Positions 1 through 12,799 are shown, counted from the first letter of the stretch. The stretch is DNA of 64,000 nucleotides from Chiridota heheva (GCA_020152595.1 JAIGNY010002177.1:392001-456000); one strand, 5' to 3'. Program-made: numbers and translations. The notes: generated by a model not told the origin, from the sequence alone.

Positions 1-844
1 TGGAAGCTCTTGCAAAAGTGACATTTGAAGGGGAAAAAAAGTAGTCAAAATTAATGTCAAAGAAAGATGTAATATACAAAAACAAAATTATGAAAACGCA
101 TCATGTGGAAATATAATATTTTATTGTTCACGTTTCTGTGCATGAATATAGGTCTATGGTCACTCTTTGAAAAATATGTGTAGTATAAAAGAAAAATGGT
201 TGATAAGCTCCTAATAATTTAGTATAAACATTTGTAAATTTGGTCAAACTTTTTAAACGAACCTGTTCTATATCTTACCCCATCCCGCTTTATTTCTCAG
301 TGGCTTAGTTCATGTGTTAAATACAATATTGCGCAAAGTATTGATATATTACTAATGGATTATTTAACATTTTCAAACTTTTCCTCTCAGGAACGCCTTT
401 TTTCAGAGAAAGTGCTCCTTTGAAATTTAAATACATAATAAGCACTTGGAATTTCAAAGCTTATTAAAACTACCGGAAGGGTTCTGACCATTTGACGAAT
501 CTATAGCCATCTCTTGGGGAAAGAACCTGATGTAGAATGTCGCGATCCTACTTAAATTTTTCTGAGGTGCAGGAATGAAGTGCCCTTTTATACGCAAAAA
601 CAAACTCCCTCGCAAAGTCCTGTGCTACTTTAAGTCCTGCCTAAGAAAAATCTATATTTGGAATCATAATATTCTCCAAAAAGTCTGCTGTTTAATGTAG
701 GCTTTTCAAAAACAAAATGTTACTGCAAAATTAACAAAATGAAATGGGCAGCTTTTTATTTGTAAAGAACACTTGGAGGTCTTAATACAATTATGATGTT
801 ACCCATGTTTTATGATGCAAGTGAGCAAACGGACTTTCCAAAAT
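1..844. other. No feature recognised
   Basis: AT-rich sequence with no long open frame and no recognised repeat. It may be an upstream MADD intron or flanking DNA. Confidence 0.5.
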
Positions 845-1037
845 GTAGAAAATAAATATATCCGCTTTCAGGTACAAAATAAAAATATCCGCTTTAGGTA
901 GAAAATAAATATATCCGCTTTCAGGTAGAAAATAAATACATCCGCTTTCAGGTAGAAAATAAATATATCCGCTTTCAGGTAGAAAATAAATATATCCGCT
1001 TTCAGGTAGAAAATAGATATATCCGCTTTCAGGTATA
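845..1037. repeat. 27-bp minisatellite, about 7 units
   Basis: The unit reads GTAGAAAATAAATATATCC followed by GCTTTCAG, with single-base variants and one shortened unit. Junctions between units read CTTTCAG|GTAGAA, which resembles an acceptor fused to a donor. The 60-residue frame on the minus strand here is a product of the repeat. Confidence 0.95.
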
Positions 1038-1499
1038 GGCCATTAGGCAATAGTCAATAGTGCCAGCATCCAATAAAGCCCAGTTATAACGTGTTGGAAT
1101 CAGGTCAGGGAGGTGGGTTGTCATTAATCAGGCAGAATGCAAGTAATTATGACCATATGACTGGACATTTTCATTCTAGTCAGGAAAAGCATGAAGAAAG
1201 AGTAAGCATTTCTTTCTTCATGTTTCCATTCTATGGGAACATGACGTTTCACATCAGGTTTTTTTTCCCAAGAGAAGGCTATAGAATTGTCAAATGGTCA
1301 GAACCCTATTACAGAAAATGTGTTAGAAAAGCTGTTGTTGTATATGATTGAAGAATATTGTAATTGTGGACTGCATGATCTGTGCTATCATATAAAGAGA
1401 ACATACGAATTAAATCTCGGGTGTGATTAAAAATATAAAAATTACAAATGATTATTGGAGGGGCTTCTTCCCCCTATTTAAAATTATTGGGGGCCCAGA
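1038..1499. other. No feature recognised
   Basis: An 86-codon + strand frame (1091-1351) has no family resemblance and no supporting context, so I do not call it a gene. Confidence 0.4.
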
Positions 1500-1705
1500 C
1501 CCCTTTCCCCACCCCTGCTCCCACCCCTGCCCTACCCCTTTCCCACCCCTTCCCCACCCCTGCCCACATCCCTTCCCCAGCCTTTTCTCCACCCCTGCCC
1601 CATCCCTGCCCCCACCCTTCTTCCACCCCTGCCCCCATCCCTTCCCCACCCCTCCTTCCACCCCTGCCCCATCCTTCCCCCCACCCCTGCCCCACCCCCT
1701 TAATT
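1500..1705. repeat. C-rich low-complexity tract (CCCCACCCCTGCC-like)
   Basis: About 200 bp of irregular CCCCACCCC, CCCTGCCCC and CCCTTCCCC blocks on the + strand. The minus strand has many runs of three or four G and could form G-quadruplexes. Open frames in several phases are artefacts of composition. Confidence 0.9.
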
Positions 1706-3110
1706 TTGTAATTTGCATCATTCAAGTAAAAGAAAAAAATCACTTGCAAATGTGATAATGTAAGGATTGAATTACAAGTAGAAATATTTGTGGTTGAAAA
1801 AGTATTCATCTTCATCTCAAACATACATTTTTTATTTTCTGAAATGTCCTTATTTTTTTCCTAAAAACACCATAACTTCCACTGATTTTTCTTTTGTAAA
1901 TTCCTTGAACATGGAAGCACAATTTAGCTTTCCTTTGGCTAACTCATGCTTTCTCCATATGGCATAAATCCATCTGCATTAGCACATCTAAATGGAGCAC
2001 AATTTGGATATATATAGCATTAATTGGATGCAGCTGTCTGCCTCCCTCTCTCAGGCCCCAAACTGTAATTTCCACAAGTAAACCTTCCTAAAAGCAGCAG
2101 AAAATGCCGCCTCTTTCTTCATGCTTTCAACCTCTTTCGACCTTTGGTGATAATTGCATGCTCCATCAGAGACGTGCAGAAGAAAGACCTAGCATTAATG
2201 TAGAAGAACTTAAGGTGAAAGTGAGTGGTTGATCAGACTACTTGTTCAATGTAAATGGAATCCAGAAGGTGTATGCTCACCTACAATTATTTGCTCATTT
2301 ATTTATTATTAAAAAGAGCATAAATCTATGTGTAAAACAGGTTTTAAAATTTGGAAACAGTATTTCTATTTTTTGTGTTCCAGTCCGTCAGAGATCCTAT
2401 TTTATGGAACCTGTAGAAAACCGGAGCTAATAGACGTCCAACAGCCATTTTTTTCATACTTTGCGTTAAAAATGTCCAGAAAGATTAAGTGAGAGACACA
2501 TTTAGATTGCAAGATTTTGCGATGTGTAATTTTATTCCTTAGAATCTGCCATCTCAATGACAAAGTGATACTGTTACAAATATTTAAATGTTTAAAATGA
2601 CTGTTTAGCACCTAAAAACCTACCTTTTCTTCCTGATTTTTCCTCTTATTTCAAAAATGGCAAACATTTAAAAGGGAGTGGATAATATTTAGCTATGAAA
2701 GCAATGAAGGTTTATCACAGTTCTAACTTTTGCCAGGCAAGACATTTTTTGCGGAGGCATTGAAAATTATAACGCTACATAAGGCTTTAACGTTATTATA
2801 GCAAAGCATCATGGGAAATATCACAAACTGGCGATGTCCATGTCATGAAAAGTTTCTAATATAAGGAACCGTTTGGTTCCTTATTTAAGGACCTCTCCTG
2901 GACCGTTTGGACTGATCAATGTATGAGCAACAAGTTTGCTTGAATTCTGTTCATGAATTTCCTTCCTTTATTTGGATCTTGGAGTATAATGAGACAATGA
3001 TGGCAAAGCATATTTGAAAATGGAAGTAAGGGGGTGGGGGTGGGGAAGGCTAAACATGTTAATGAGGATCATAATAATGCCAAAATTGCCAAATAAATTG
3101 CATTGCGAAT
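1706..3110. other. No feature recognised
   Basis: AT-rich non-coding sequence. A short G-rich run (GGGGGTGGGGGTGGGG) lies near 3030. No splice-bounded exon or known repeat was found. Confidence 0.4.
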
Positions 3111-3111
3111 C

Positions 3112-3560
3112 CATACATGGTTCAGGGGGGAATCCTCTGAAAGGCTAGCAATTGTTGGTATTTTGCAGCTATAAAATGACGAAGCAGATGTTATGTAATA
3201 AACATGCAATGTAGAACTGTCGGCCATGATAGAAATATTGTTCAAGTGCTTATTTGATGTTTCATTTTTATCGCCCATAGTACATAAGTCACATGTTTAT
3301 TCTTATCATATTTTACATTGTGAGTTCATACAAAGTTCAGGGGGGAATCCTCTGGAAGCCCAGCCTTTTTTGTAAACTGGCAAAGCAGACAGCATGCAGT
3401 GAACAATTTTAGACCTGACGGCCATGACAGAGAAATTGTTCACATGTATAGCAACAACTGAGGTATTGTGTTCCAAGCAAGGCAGAGGTGGCACATGTTT
3501 ATTTGGTATCTCTTTTTTATCATTCGTAGCACAAAGATGATTCCGAATCACTCAAAGTAA
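3112..3560. repeat. Two diverged tandem copies, about 210-220 bp each
   Basis: Both copies carry GTTCAGGGGGGAATCCTCTG near their start (about 3120 and 3337), then CAAAGCAGA-like, CGGCCATGA and AAATTGTTCA motifs in the same order. This is an old tandem duplication of an unidentified sequence. Confidence 0.7.
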
Positions 3561-3986
3561 GTAGTGGCCATGTCATGTGACCAGGTTTGTTCTTATCATA
3601 TTTTGCACTTGGTGCAGGGTTTTGAATATTCATGGCTTCCTTATTTGCATGAAGAGATGATAACTTACATTGTAGATATTCCATCCAAAAGACTTCTTCA
3701 TTAGCACCAAGTAATGTATTTAACAAAAATACCAAAAACCATTTTGCAAATTTTCTAAAATTTTTAAATTCTGTCAGTGTAGATTAATTCTTTTAGTGTT
3801 TCTGCAGTATGTGTTAAATGAATATTAATTGTTTTTGGCGTTAATTAAGTGCGCATTTAAGAAAAATGTGGTTAAGGATAAGTTACACATGTAGAAAGTA
3901 TTGTCTTCTGTATCTAAGAGCAAGAATCAATTTGATGATTATGCATATGTGGAAATGAGATTATCATGACTGAAATTACATTAAAA

Positions 3987-4229
3987 TATTAGTTCAGTGG
4001 TCAAGCAAGTCTATCTTGTGTGAAAGAGGACTTTAATAGAAATGAAATGGTTAACAAACTACTTCAAAATATTATTCCGTTAATGAGATATTCAAGTTGA
4101 AACCTTTTTCGTATAAGATGAACTTGCTTGACCACTGAACTAATCCTTTATCTTCTTAATGGAATAAGTTTTTTGAACAAGTTCTTCACCATTTTGTTTC
4201 TTTTAAAGTCCTCTTTCAAGAAAGATATT
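3987..4229. mobile_element. Foldback element family A, rearranged copy
   Basis: Contains TTAGTTCAGTGGTCAAGCAA on the + strand and its inverted complement near 4120-4145, together with the family motifs ATTCCGTTAA.GAGATATTCAAG and TTCACCATTTTGTTTCTTTT. The order of the right arm is disturbed, so this copy is rearranged. The family is described at 14611. Confidence 0.7.
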
Positions 4230-4511
4230 TTTTTTTTAAGAACGATTCCATGAAGCAAAAGCAGGGCAGCCTGCAGTTATTAAGTCTTATCATGGTAAAC
4301 ACTGTTTTCCTCTTTCACTCGAATCGACATGCAAGGTCTTTACTGTGAAATAATGCTATACATTAATTACAGTCCCCACATGTTTATAGGTTAATACAAC
4401 AAAACATGTTGCCTCTTGATTCTAGTGAAAATTTGCCCCAGAATTCTTTCATGCATTTTCGGTTAATTTTTGGGTCAAGTTGCTTGATGCCTTTTGGACT
4501 TGCTTGCATCC

Positions 4512-5715
4512 TTTTATTGGTTCGCATGTAAAGCATTATGCGAACCTATGTCATGGCGATTACGTCCGTCTGTCTGTCCGGCCGTCCACAAATGTGTCCT
4601 AAGATTTCCTCAGATATCCTTATGGAAAGTTAGAGTTTTGTTATAAAATTTGAAAGTTTTTCAGAGATACTTAAGACAGGATTGAAGACTATTTTCCTTA
4701 AAAAGTGTACAAAACAGTTGATATTTTCTTAGAAGATAACTGTAAAATGATATAATCTTCCAATAATCTGCAGAGGTCCTCAAGTCTCTCTTGTAGCATT
4801 TGAGATTTAAAATCCTTAAAATTCTTCAAAATATTTGGGCACCAAGAGTTGTATCAGGTATGATTATTAAAGTCCACCTTTATTATTGTGCTCATTTGCA
4901 TAAAGTTGCTACAGTATATGAACTGACCAGACTTTTTTAATTTAGTATGCTTAGTCAAGGAGTGTGACAGGATGTGAATGCATATGGATGGATATAGAGA
5001 GGGATGGCATGTGGGACATGAATGGGGCCATGGGGGACATATGGTATAATATATACCATGTGATATACACCAAGGGCTATATCAGGCATAATTATTTGAC
5101 TCCACCTTTTTTCTTATTCAACAACTCATTTGCATATAAGTTATTATATGAACTGACACTTTCATACATAGTATGCTCAATCAGGGACTGTGATAGCTAG
5201 GATGAGACTTCTTATGGAGCCTATGGGATGCCATGTGAGACATAGGGTGGCATGCCATGTGGGACATGGGGTGGGATGTCATGTGGGACATTGGGTGGGA
5301 TGTCATTTGGGACATGGGATGTGATCCATGTGGGGCATAGGGTGGAATGCCATGTGGGTGATAGGATGGGATGCCCTGTGGGACATATGATGGAATGCCA
5401 CTTGGGACATGGGATGGGATGCCATGTGGGAGATATGGTGGAATGCCATGTGGGACATGGGATGGGATGTCATGTGGGACATGGGATGGGATGTCATGTG
5501 GGACATGGGGTGGGATGCCATGTGGGACATGGGGTGGGATGCCATGTGGTACATGGGGTGGGATGCCATGTGGTACATGGGGTGGGATGCCATGTGGCAC
5601 ATGGGATGCCATGTGAGACTTAGTGTGAGATACCATTTTTAAAATTGGCTGGGTCATATGATATAGGTATCAATTTGCATGGGCATGCGAACCATGACGG
5701 TATTTACCGTTCTAG
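4512..5715. mobile_element. GGTTCGCAT-type element carrying a minisatellite
   Basis: The left end reads GGTTCGCATG, then ATGCGAACCTATGTCATGG, forming a short hairpin. The right end near 5678 reads GCATGCGAACCATGACGG and TACCGTTCTAGTT. The complementary CGAACC/GGTTCG termini suggest a non-autonomous element of about 1.2 kb. The interior has a directly repeated segment (about 4840 and 5060) with the 24-bp array at 5210-5640. No coding sequence was found. Confidence 0.55.
5210..5640. repeat. 24-bp minisatellite, about 17 units
   Basis: The core unit is GGGATGCCATGTGGGACATG plus GGGT, with many variants. The unit length is a multiple of three and lacks stops in most frames, so five overlapping open frames appear on both strands; none has other support as a gene. 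Confidence 0.9.
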
Positions 5716-6139
5716 TTATTTATTAGGTACAGTAGTATCATTCATGATGCCTGTGTGAGTTCTGTACATAACAAGCTGAGAGCATAATAAGGAAAGACCA
5801 GAATCACTGAGAGGGTGTCAAAGGAAGGCGGGGAGCCCGGGGTCCTAGGGGTCCAGGTCATAAGGGCCCATCAAAATTAAGAAAGGAATGAGTGTTCAAA
5901 AATTGATCAAAACCCATGCTTGTCAATGGCGAAAACAGCATAAAATTGGAACAGAAATAGGTGATGAACTTTTTTTCCTCTCTGATATATCTGGGCCTGG
6001 ATTTTCACCCCCCTCCCCTTCTTTCCCCCTCCCCCTTCCTCCTCCTTCTGGGCCCATGATTCTGTCGGCAGCCCTGAAAAAGACCACTAACCACCTATCT
6101 TCAAGTATTTCATGCATAAAACAGTGAAGTGTGGAGAAA

Positions 6140-6245
6140 AGAGACATGGACAGACAGACAGACATGAATATATAGACAGATAGTCATAGATAGACTGACA
6201 GACATAGACAAACAGACAGGCATAAATAGACTATAAATATATCTG
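6140..6245. repeat. GACA/GATA-rich microsatellite
   Basis: Imperfect GACAGACAGACA and ATAGACAGATAG runs. Confidence 0.8.
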
Positions 6246-6479
6246 TGACACCTCTAGTGTTGTTTGTTTGATTATTGTTTAAAGATCTATGGTCATACAG
6301 GTAGAGGCAAAATTAGCTATTGTTTTAAATTTCGGTACAAACCATGAAAATAGCAAAAAATCACATCAAATAAGTTGAAAATTATCATCTCACAACACAT
6401 CAAAATTTAAGGATGCATATGCAAATTTTGATGCAAATTTAATATATGAATGGGCATTTCTCTACTTTATTATTCAAAT

Positions 6480-7480
6480 CTTCTGTTTTTGGTTCCGATG
6501 CCAACGGCATCCGGAACCTTTGCAGTTGCTTTGGCATGTGTGCAAACATGTATGTGTGTGGGTGTGTGACGGCTAGTTTGTTCTCACATAATCTCATGAG
6601 CCATACACTGCAGACTTATCATATTTAGTACAAGGACTTATATGGCGTACAAGTTTTTGGTGATGATATCATGCATATTAATGAGTGGGCGGGGCTAAAT
6701 TTAAAATTCTTGAAATTGAGATGATTTAGCAACCGTTTGTCAGTTTTATGTAATACTTGCTAAGCTACTCTTATAAGGTATTGTGCACATGTCTACATTG
6801 TTTGCAGATCTCATATAAATAATATGCATGGTGGGCAGAGCTTGATGTGAAATTGCTATGAAATGCTTGTTCTCACAAAATCTCATGAACTGTACACTGC
6901 AGACATGTCATAATTAGTATACAGAATGCTTATATGTAGTACGAGAACCCTATTATGTTTGGTGATGATAGCATGCATATTACAGAGGGGGCGGGGCTAA
7001 TTATAAAATTATTGAATTAGTGATTATTAAGCATTGTTTGAGTTTTATGTAAAACTTGCTATGCTGCTGTCATTAGGTATTGTGCACATGTCTACGTTGT
7101 TAGCTGGTCTTATATCATTATTATGCATGGTGGGTAGGGCTTGATGTGAAATTGCTATAAAATGCTTGTTTTTATAATATCTCATGAACCATACACTGCA
7201 GACATGTCATAATTTGTATACAGAATGCTTATATGTAGTACAAGAACCATGTCATTCTTTGGTGATGATATGCATATTAATGAGTGGACAGGGCTAATTA
7301 TACAATTCTGCAATAACTGATTATTAAGCAGTCGTTTAACAGTTTGATGTAATACTTGCTATGCTACTGTTATTAGGTATTGTGCACATGTTAATGTTGT
7401 TAGCAGGTTTCATATCATTAACATGCATAGTGGGCAGAGCTTGATGTGAAATTATTTTCAAATGCTCGTTCGTACAAGAA
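6480..7480. mobile_element. GGTTCCGATGC-type element with three internal ~300-bp repeats
   Basis: The left end reads TTTTGGTTCCGATGCCAACGG. Inside, a unit with CATGCATATTAATGAGTGGG, GTATTGTGCACATGT and CTCATGAACCATACACTGCA-like motifs recurs at about 300-bp spacing (near 6665, 6965 and 7265). The right end is not clear. It is the same superfamily as 9876-11246. Confidence 0.6.
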
Positions 7481-9875
7481 TCTGTTCATAAATGAATCTG
7501 ATATTTGGTCAGAATTTAATGAAATATTTAATCCATAGATAATATCTTTGCTAACTAATGATGACCAATAGAAGCAGATCTAAGAACAATTTCTTTTATC
7601 TAAAAAAATGAAAGGAATATTCAAATAATCGTATGAGACAAGAGGGAAAAAAGTTCACAAGTTACAGAAATTTTAGAGTTTCTCTATATAGGAAAAGCTA
7701 GCAGCAGTAAATTTCAAACACCTATGATATCACACAGGCAAATTAACATACTTGTCAATTGTTTTGATTGTGATCTTAAACTTTAGGCTGTTTTCTTTTT
7801 ATGGCAGTGTTGTACCTTTAAAGTGCTGTATTTTGAAATTGAAATAATTTTTTCTTTTTTAAAGGAACACTTTCATCATTTTTAAAGGATATATATGTAT
7901 AATTTTGATAAAAGTAGGGGACACATGCCCCCACTCCCTATCCCCCCTCCCCTTTGGCATAGGCGTATGGGCAATTATCAAATTAGGGCTGGGATTTTTT
8001 TGCCTAAATGAGCACGGGTGTTGATCGGCGTTTTATCGGCAATCTGAACGCGGAAGTGCGACCAATGTGGCGTGGGGTTCTGGAGCCCGCTAAAGGCTCA
8101 TTTCGACCCTCCCACCGCATACTGATGAATGTCAATTTTTTTGTGAAAAGAAACTGGATTTTTATTTCCGCATAGTGACACATGTCAAAAAACCGCAGAA
8201 AATAGGATTTAACCTAAAATATTTTTACAGTTGTCAAAAGATTGGTGTTTTCTCTTTCTAAAGATGTATACAACTATTTAATACGTTAATATCTATTTGA
8301 TCAAACTTTCAACTTTTACATTCGTCACTATGCGGCGTCACTAAGCAAATGACATTCGTCACTACGCGAAAAAGAGGGACATAATTTGGTTCACTGGCGC
8401 CGGAAGGTTTCCAGGGCGCCCTCGGTTGAAAAGTGAGAGCCTATTTTTTTACTAATTCGTGGGAATTTTTAAATAACAGAGGCTTCCATTTTGATGCTAT
8501 TCATTTCAATTGATTATGGTTTATTGGAACATTCGCACCAATGGGTTGAAGTTCCATAACATGTACGAAGCTTGCGTTTGAATATTCTAGAGACTGCAGA
8601 ATATTAATACGCTCTCACATTTTGGACCGGTGCTCCTTGAACCCTTTTGCACAAATAGTAGGGTTGTAAACATTCAAAAATAGCTTCTTTTTCTCATCCA
8701 TTTATCTTGTATTTAAACAGTTGATGCCAGAGCTAGTGCATGCTTTCAAGCTTGACTTTTATTTATCAATTTGATTTTTTTCCTAAGTTGAACTGAAATA
8801 AAATGAAACATAAATAGATACAATCACACATTTATGCATGTTTTTCTAATGTTTTTGATATCACTCTTTTTGGAAACCCTTTTTTGATAAACATTTATTA
8901 ATGCATGTGACATTTGTTTAACTTGTACTCACAGTAACGATGCAACACAAATAAATAGTACTGGAAATTCAAGTGTTAAATAAAACCCATGTTCTTAGCT
9001 AGTCCCTTAATAAAAGGAAACCTACATGTAGGTGGTACAGTACTTAATGAGTGCATAGGGAAGACTGAACACTATACAAAACTATATGGGACTGTATTGA
9101 GCAGCCATGTTGGTGGCCATCACATGATGATCATCTGATCGGTACAGAAATGCTGAGACATAGTATGTCATCAGTGCTAATCTGAACTGTGCAAATCTGC
9201 CTAATTTATAAGCATAACAATCTTAGAATTCACCTCATCTCTCACTGTAGAATTTTATTTTATTCAAACCTAGCATTATTTTTCTCTGATTATTATTACC
9301 TACTTATTCTGGATTGTCACACTCAACACTGTAATGACCTGTAACAACTATTACAGATCATGTACATTACCTTCCCTATACCCATTGTATTATATCTCCA
9401 CCTATCTTTATCTTTTACATCTTTACGTACCCACCTCACAATATTAATAATTAATTTACTAAATTTAAAAAAAACAAAAAAAAAAAAAAACACTATCCTA
9501 AAATCTTATTCCATTCTCAAGTTATCCAAGTTTGAGGTTGTACAGTACAATACACTCTGCCATTTTGTGTTGAAATCATGCCAATGATGACATAATTTGC
9601 CATACACTATGTGATAACACATGTAATGTATTTTTTTAAATTTTCTTTGTAAAATTTTCTTTTCCAAATGCTTTGATATAAAGTTCCAAGAGCTTGAATC
9701 ATTAGTATTCTGTACAAATAAAATTCATAGACCCATGCATGCAAAGAAAAAAAATATTTTGCAGCATAAACTACTCTTATGATATCTGAAGCTCTCTCTC
9801 TCTGTGTGTCTGTCTCTCTGTCTGTCTTCCTCTTCTGGTTTCACTCACCTTACAGTCCACCTCTATTAGTTTCTA
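7481..9875. other. No gene recognised; AT-rich, with one GC-richer island
   Basis: The segment 7980-8420 is richer in CG dinucleotides and carries TTAGGGCTGGGATTTTTT near its start, reminiscent of a hAT-like end, but no matching right end was found. A poly(A)-rich run is at 9465-9490, and a TCTCTC/TGTCTG run at 9790-9830. Confidence 0.4.
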
Positions 9876-11246
9876 TCCATTTTGGTTCCGATGCGATAGC
9901 ATCATGAACCTATGCAGTCATGATGGCGTGTGTGTGTATGTATACATTTGTGTGTATGTGACAGCCAGCTCGTAAACACTGTATCTCAAGAATGGTACAG
10001 TGGATTCATATCATATGGGTATACAGATAGCTCATGATCCGTAGCTGTGCCATATTGTTTTTATTGGTGATGTCATGCATATTAAGTGAGTAGGCAGGGC
10101 TTAATGTAATAATTTTGAAATGCTCTTATTCTAACAACAGTAAATCTGTTTTGTTTCATATTTAGTACAGTTATGATGTTAGCTAGTGTGTGTGCATGTT
10201 CATGGTATGAAAATGTTGAATTTCATTATAATGCATAGTGGGTAGGGCATAATATGATTATGCTGAAAAGAGCTTGTAAACATGATATCTAAAGAACAAT
10301 AGACTGGATTCAAGTCACATTTGGTACACAGATAGCTCATTGTCCATAGATGTTCCCTGTTGATTTTAGTGACGATGTCATGCATATTAGGAGGCGGGGC
10401 TTATAATGTATAAATTTTGAAATGCCTATATATTAGCAACCGTATACATGTTTTTCATATTTGGTACAGTTATGATGTTTGCTAGTGTGTACATGTTCAT
10501 AGTATAAAAACTTTAAATTTCATAAAATGCATAGTGGCGGGGCTTAATATGATTTTGCTGAAAAGAGCTTGTAAACATGATATTTAAGAATGATGAACTG
10601 GATTCAAGTCATATGTGGTACACAGATTGCCCATTGTCAGTAAATTTGCCCCATTGTTTTGGTGGCGATGTCATGCATATTAATGAGTGGGCATGGCTTA
10701 ATGTAAAAAGAAAAAAATGCTCATATTATAACAACCACATATATGTTTTGTTCATATTTGGTACAGTTATGATGATTGCTATGTACATGTTCATGGTATA
10801 AAAACGTTGATTTTCATTAGTATGCATAGTGGGCGGGGCTTAATATGATTTTGCTGAAAAAAAAAACTTGTAATCACGGTATCTAAAGAACGATAAACTG
10901 GTTCAAGTGGTACACAGATAGTCCATGGTCTGTGATGTGCATTATTGGTTTTGATTGTGATATTAATGAGTAGGCGGGCTTAAAATAAAATTCTTCAAAT
11001 ATGATACATGTCTGTTTTGCATTATACTTGCGATGATAATGGTGTAAATTATTGTGCACATGCTAGTGTTGTCAATAGGTATGTCTATTTTATTGATCTG
11101 CATCATGCGTGGTGGTCATGGCTTATGAATGAATATCCTTAGAATAAATATTTCGTGATTTGCAATGACATGACAATTAATACGAAACTTGCAAATCAAT
11201 CAGCATATGAAAAAAAGCATTGGAACCACAAAACTTTTTGGTTCTG
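9876..11246. mobile_element. GGTTCCGATGC-type element with four internal ~300-bp repeats
   Basis: The left end is TTTTGGTTCCGATGCGATAG; near 11220 the right end reads GCATTGGAACCACAAAA, an imperfect inverted match. Internal units each carry CATGCATATTA, GGCGGGGCTTAATAT, GGTACAGTTATGATG and CTTGTAAACATGATATCTAA-like motifs. No coding capacity. The unit structure matches the element at 6480. Confidence 0.65.
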
Positions 11247-11432
11247 GTATTAAATCTATTTTACATTCTCTTGATTTTCACTTCAGTTTTGTTATATTTT
11301 ATATAAAAACTATTGACCTGAGCAAATAATTTGCAGCCAAACTGGAACCTGCATTGTATTTGCATAATTAAAGTTAATCCACTTGCGTATATAGGCCTTT
11401 AAAGCCGGTTTCCTTAGTTCAAGTGGTTGAGA

Positions 11433-11901
11433 GGTAGCACAGAACTAAAAAGAAAGTATCACTACACCAGCCAAAAATGAGAAACCTGAGAGAAAAGGCC
11501 ACTAAAAAAAAAAATCGCATATTTTTAAGAGGTCCTATTCATGGGACAAGAAGTTGAGAAGTTGAAAATTTCAGGAATGATAGAGAACGCAATCCAAACT
11601 TGACAAGATTTGTTTCAGTAAAAGTTTCATGGGACTATTTTACCATGAACCCATACCAAAATTTCAGTGATTTGGTGAAGGGTGTATAACATCTCTTCAC
11701 TTCAGCCAAAAAAAAAAGGGGTCAAAACATCTAGTGACCACCTATTGAAAGTACCCTGATCTGAGAAATATTAGATGTTATTTTTTGGAAAACATCACTA
11801 AAGATCTCAAATCTATAACATTCTGGTACAAAAAGGACCCCGAACTTGACTCTTTCATTATAGGCTTCAATGGGGCAAATAATGATTAGTTCTGTGCTAC
11901 C
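11433..11901. mobile_element. 469-bp TIR element with 5-bp target duplication
   Basis: The termini are exact 16-bp inverted repeats: GGTAGCACAGAACTAA at 11433-11448 and TTAGTTCTGTGCTACC at 11886-11901. Both outer flanks read TGAGA, consistent with a 5-bp target-site duplication. There is no open frame of note, so it would be non-autonomous. The superfamily is not assigned. Confidence 0.75.
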
Positions 11902-11924
11902 TGAGAGTCATACTGATTCTTCTT

Positions 11925-12065
11925 GGATGGGAAATAGTCATTATGTACAGGTTAACTCCTCAGAAAGGCTGATAGTCATTTACAGCTGAGTGGACTGAAG
12001 CAAGTGGTATATATTATCATGTCAAGGACGCAACACTTGACTCATGCAGAGATTCAAAGCCATTG
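11925..12065 (-). mobile_element. SINE fragment, reverse orientation
   Basis: TTTACAGCTGAGTGGACTGA and the following AGCAAGTG are the reverse complement of the CACTTGCTTCAGTCCACTCA core of the SINE at 15655. GTCAAGGACGCAA and GAGATTCAAAGCC continue the match in the same reversed order. The fragment ends about 110 bp before MADD exon 1. Confidence 0.65.
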
Positions 12066-12184
12066 CATTTTATTCAGAGTTTTATTCTCCATGAGTCAGT
12101 GCACTGCCTCACCTATGAGTCGTAACCCTTGCAAAAGTCACCAACCTTTTCACTAATTGTTGTGTTTTGTTTCTTATTTTTCAG

Positions 12185-12265
12185 ATCACCATATCAGGTC
12201 GAGTGGAGGCTATCCCAGTATTGCCGGAACCAGAGGGCAGTGTCCTCAAGAAACATCTCAAACAG
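12185..12265 (+). CDS. MADD: MADD exon 1 (visible), DENN module
   Basis: The exon has 81 nt and 27 codons, entered and left in phase 0. The acceptor is a pyrimidine-rich tract ending TTTTTCAG and the donor is CAG|GTAGG. The frame reads ITISGRVEAIP, then LPEPEGSVLKKHLKQ; the LPEPEG...K.HLKQ block is typical of MADD just before the conserved ALASMSL segment, which begins the next exon. The longer open frame on both sides (about 12167-12490) is intron read-through. This segment lies in the C-terminal part of the DENN module by comparison with the family. The preceding exon was not found in the 12 kb upstream. Confidence 0.9.
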
Positions 12266-12799
12266 GTAGGTTGCCACCAGGGGTATATCCATTGGGAAGG
12301 GCCCAGACCCCCTCCCTCTAGAGAAAAAGCTACGTTGATATTTTGTTCCATTGAGGAGATATTAAACATAATAAGTTCTCATATTCTTACTTTCTGTACT
12401 ATTGTTAATGCATTTTTTGAACAAACAATGCTGATGAACACAAAAGAACTGATAATTTGTTTAGAAAGTCAACCATGCCAAATATTGTAATTTAATAAGA
12501 TCTGGACAAAGTTTTAGGAACTGGCTGTAAGTTAAACAAGGAATCATGTACCAAGAAAATTGTTGTACTCTTCATTGATAATTCTCATACATATTAGTGA
12601 TGTCACTTCCGTGGTAGTCATTGATTGGTTTGTCAGTTTTAATGTAATATTCTCAACCAATCGGAAAGAGTTGAGCTGTATTGTATATTATCTCCACATT
12701 AAAATGATGACACCAGATTAACACAAGATTAACTACAAGATTAAATACAATGAAAATTCTTTCCAATTCATCAATGTTTGATTTCCTTTTCCCGTACAG

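Noticed and set aside
1091-1351. 86-codon frame as a small gene
   Set aside because: No domain, signal peptide, splice or conservation evidence; length is within chance for this composition.
5181-5657. HGIPSHVPHGIP-type repeat protein
   Set aside because: 24-bp minisatellite open in several frames on both strands; no independent support.
7980-8430. hAT-like element starting TAGGGCTGGGAT
   Set aside because: No matching inverted end or 8-bp duplication found.
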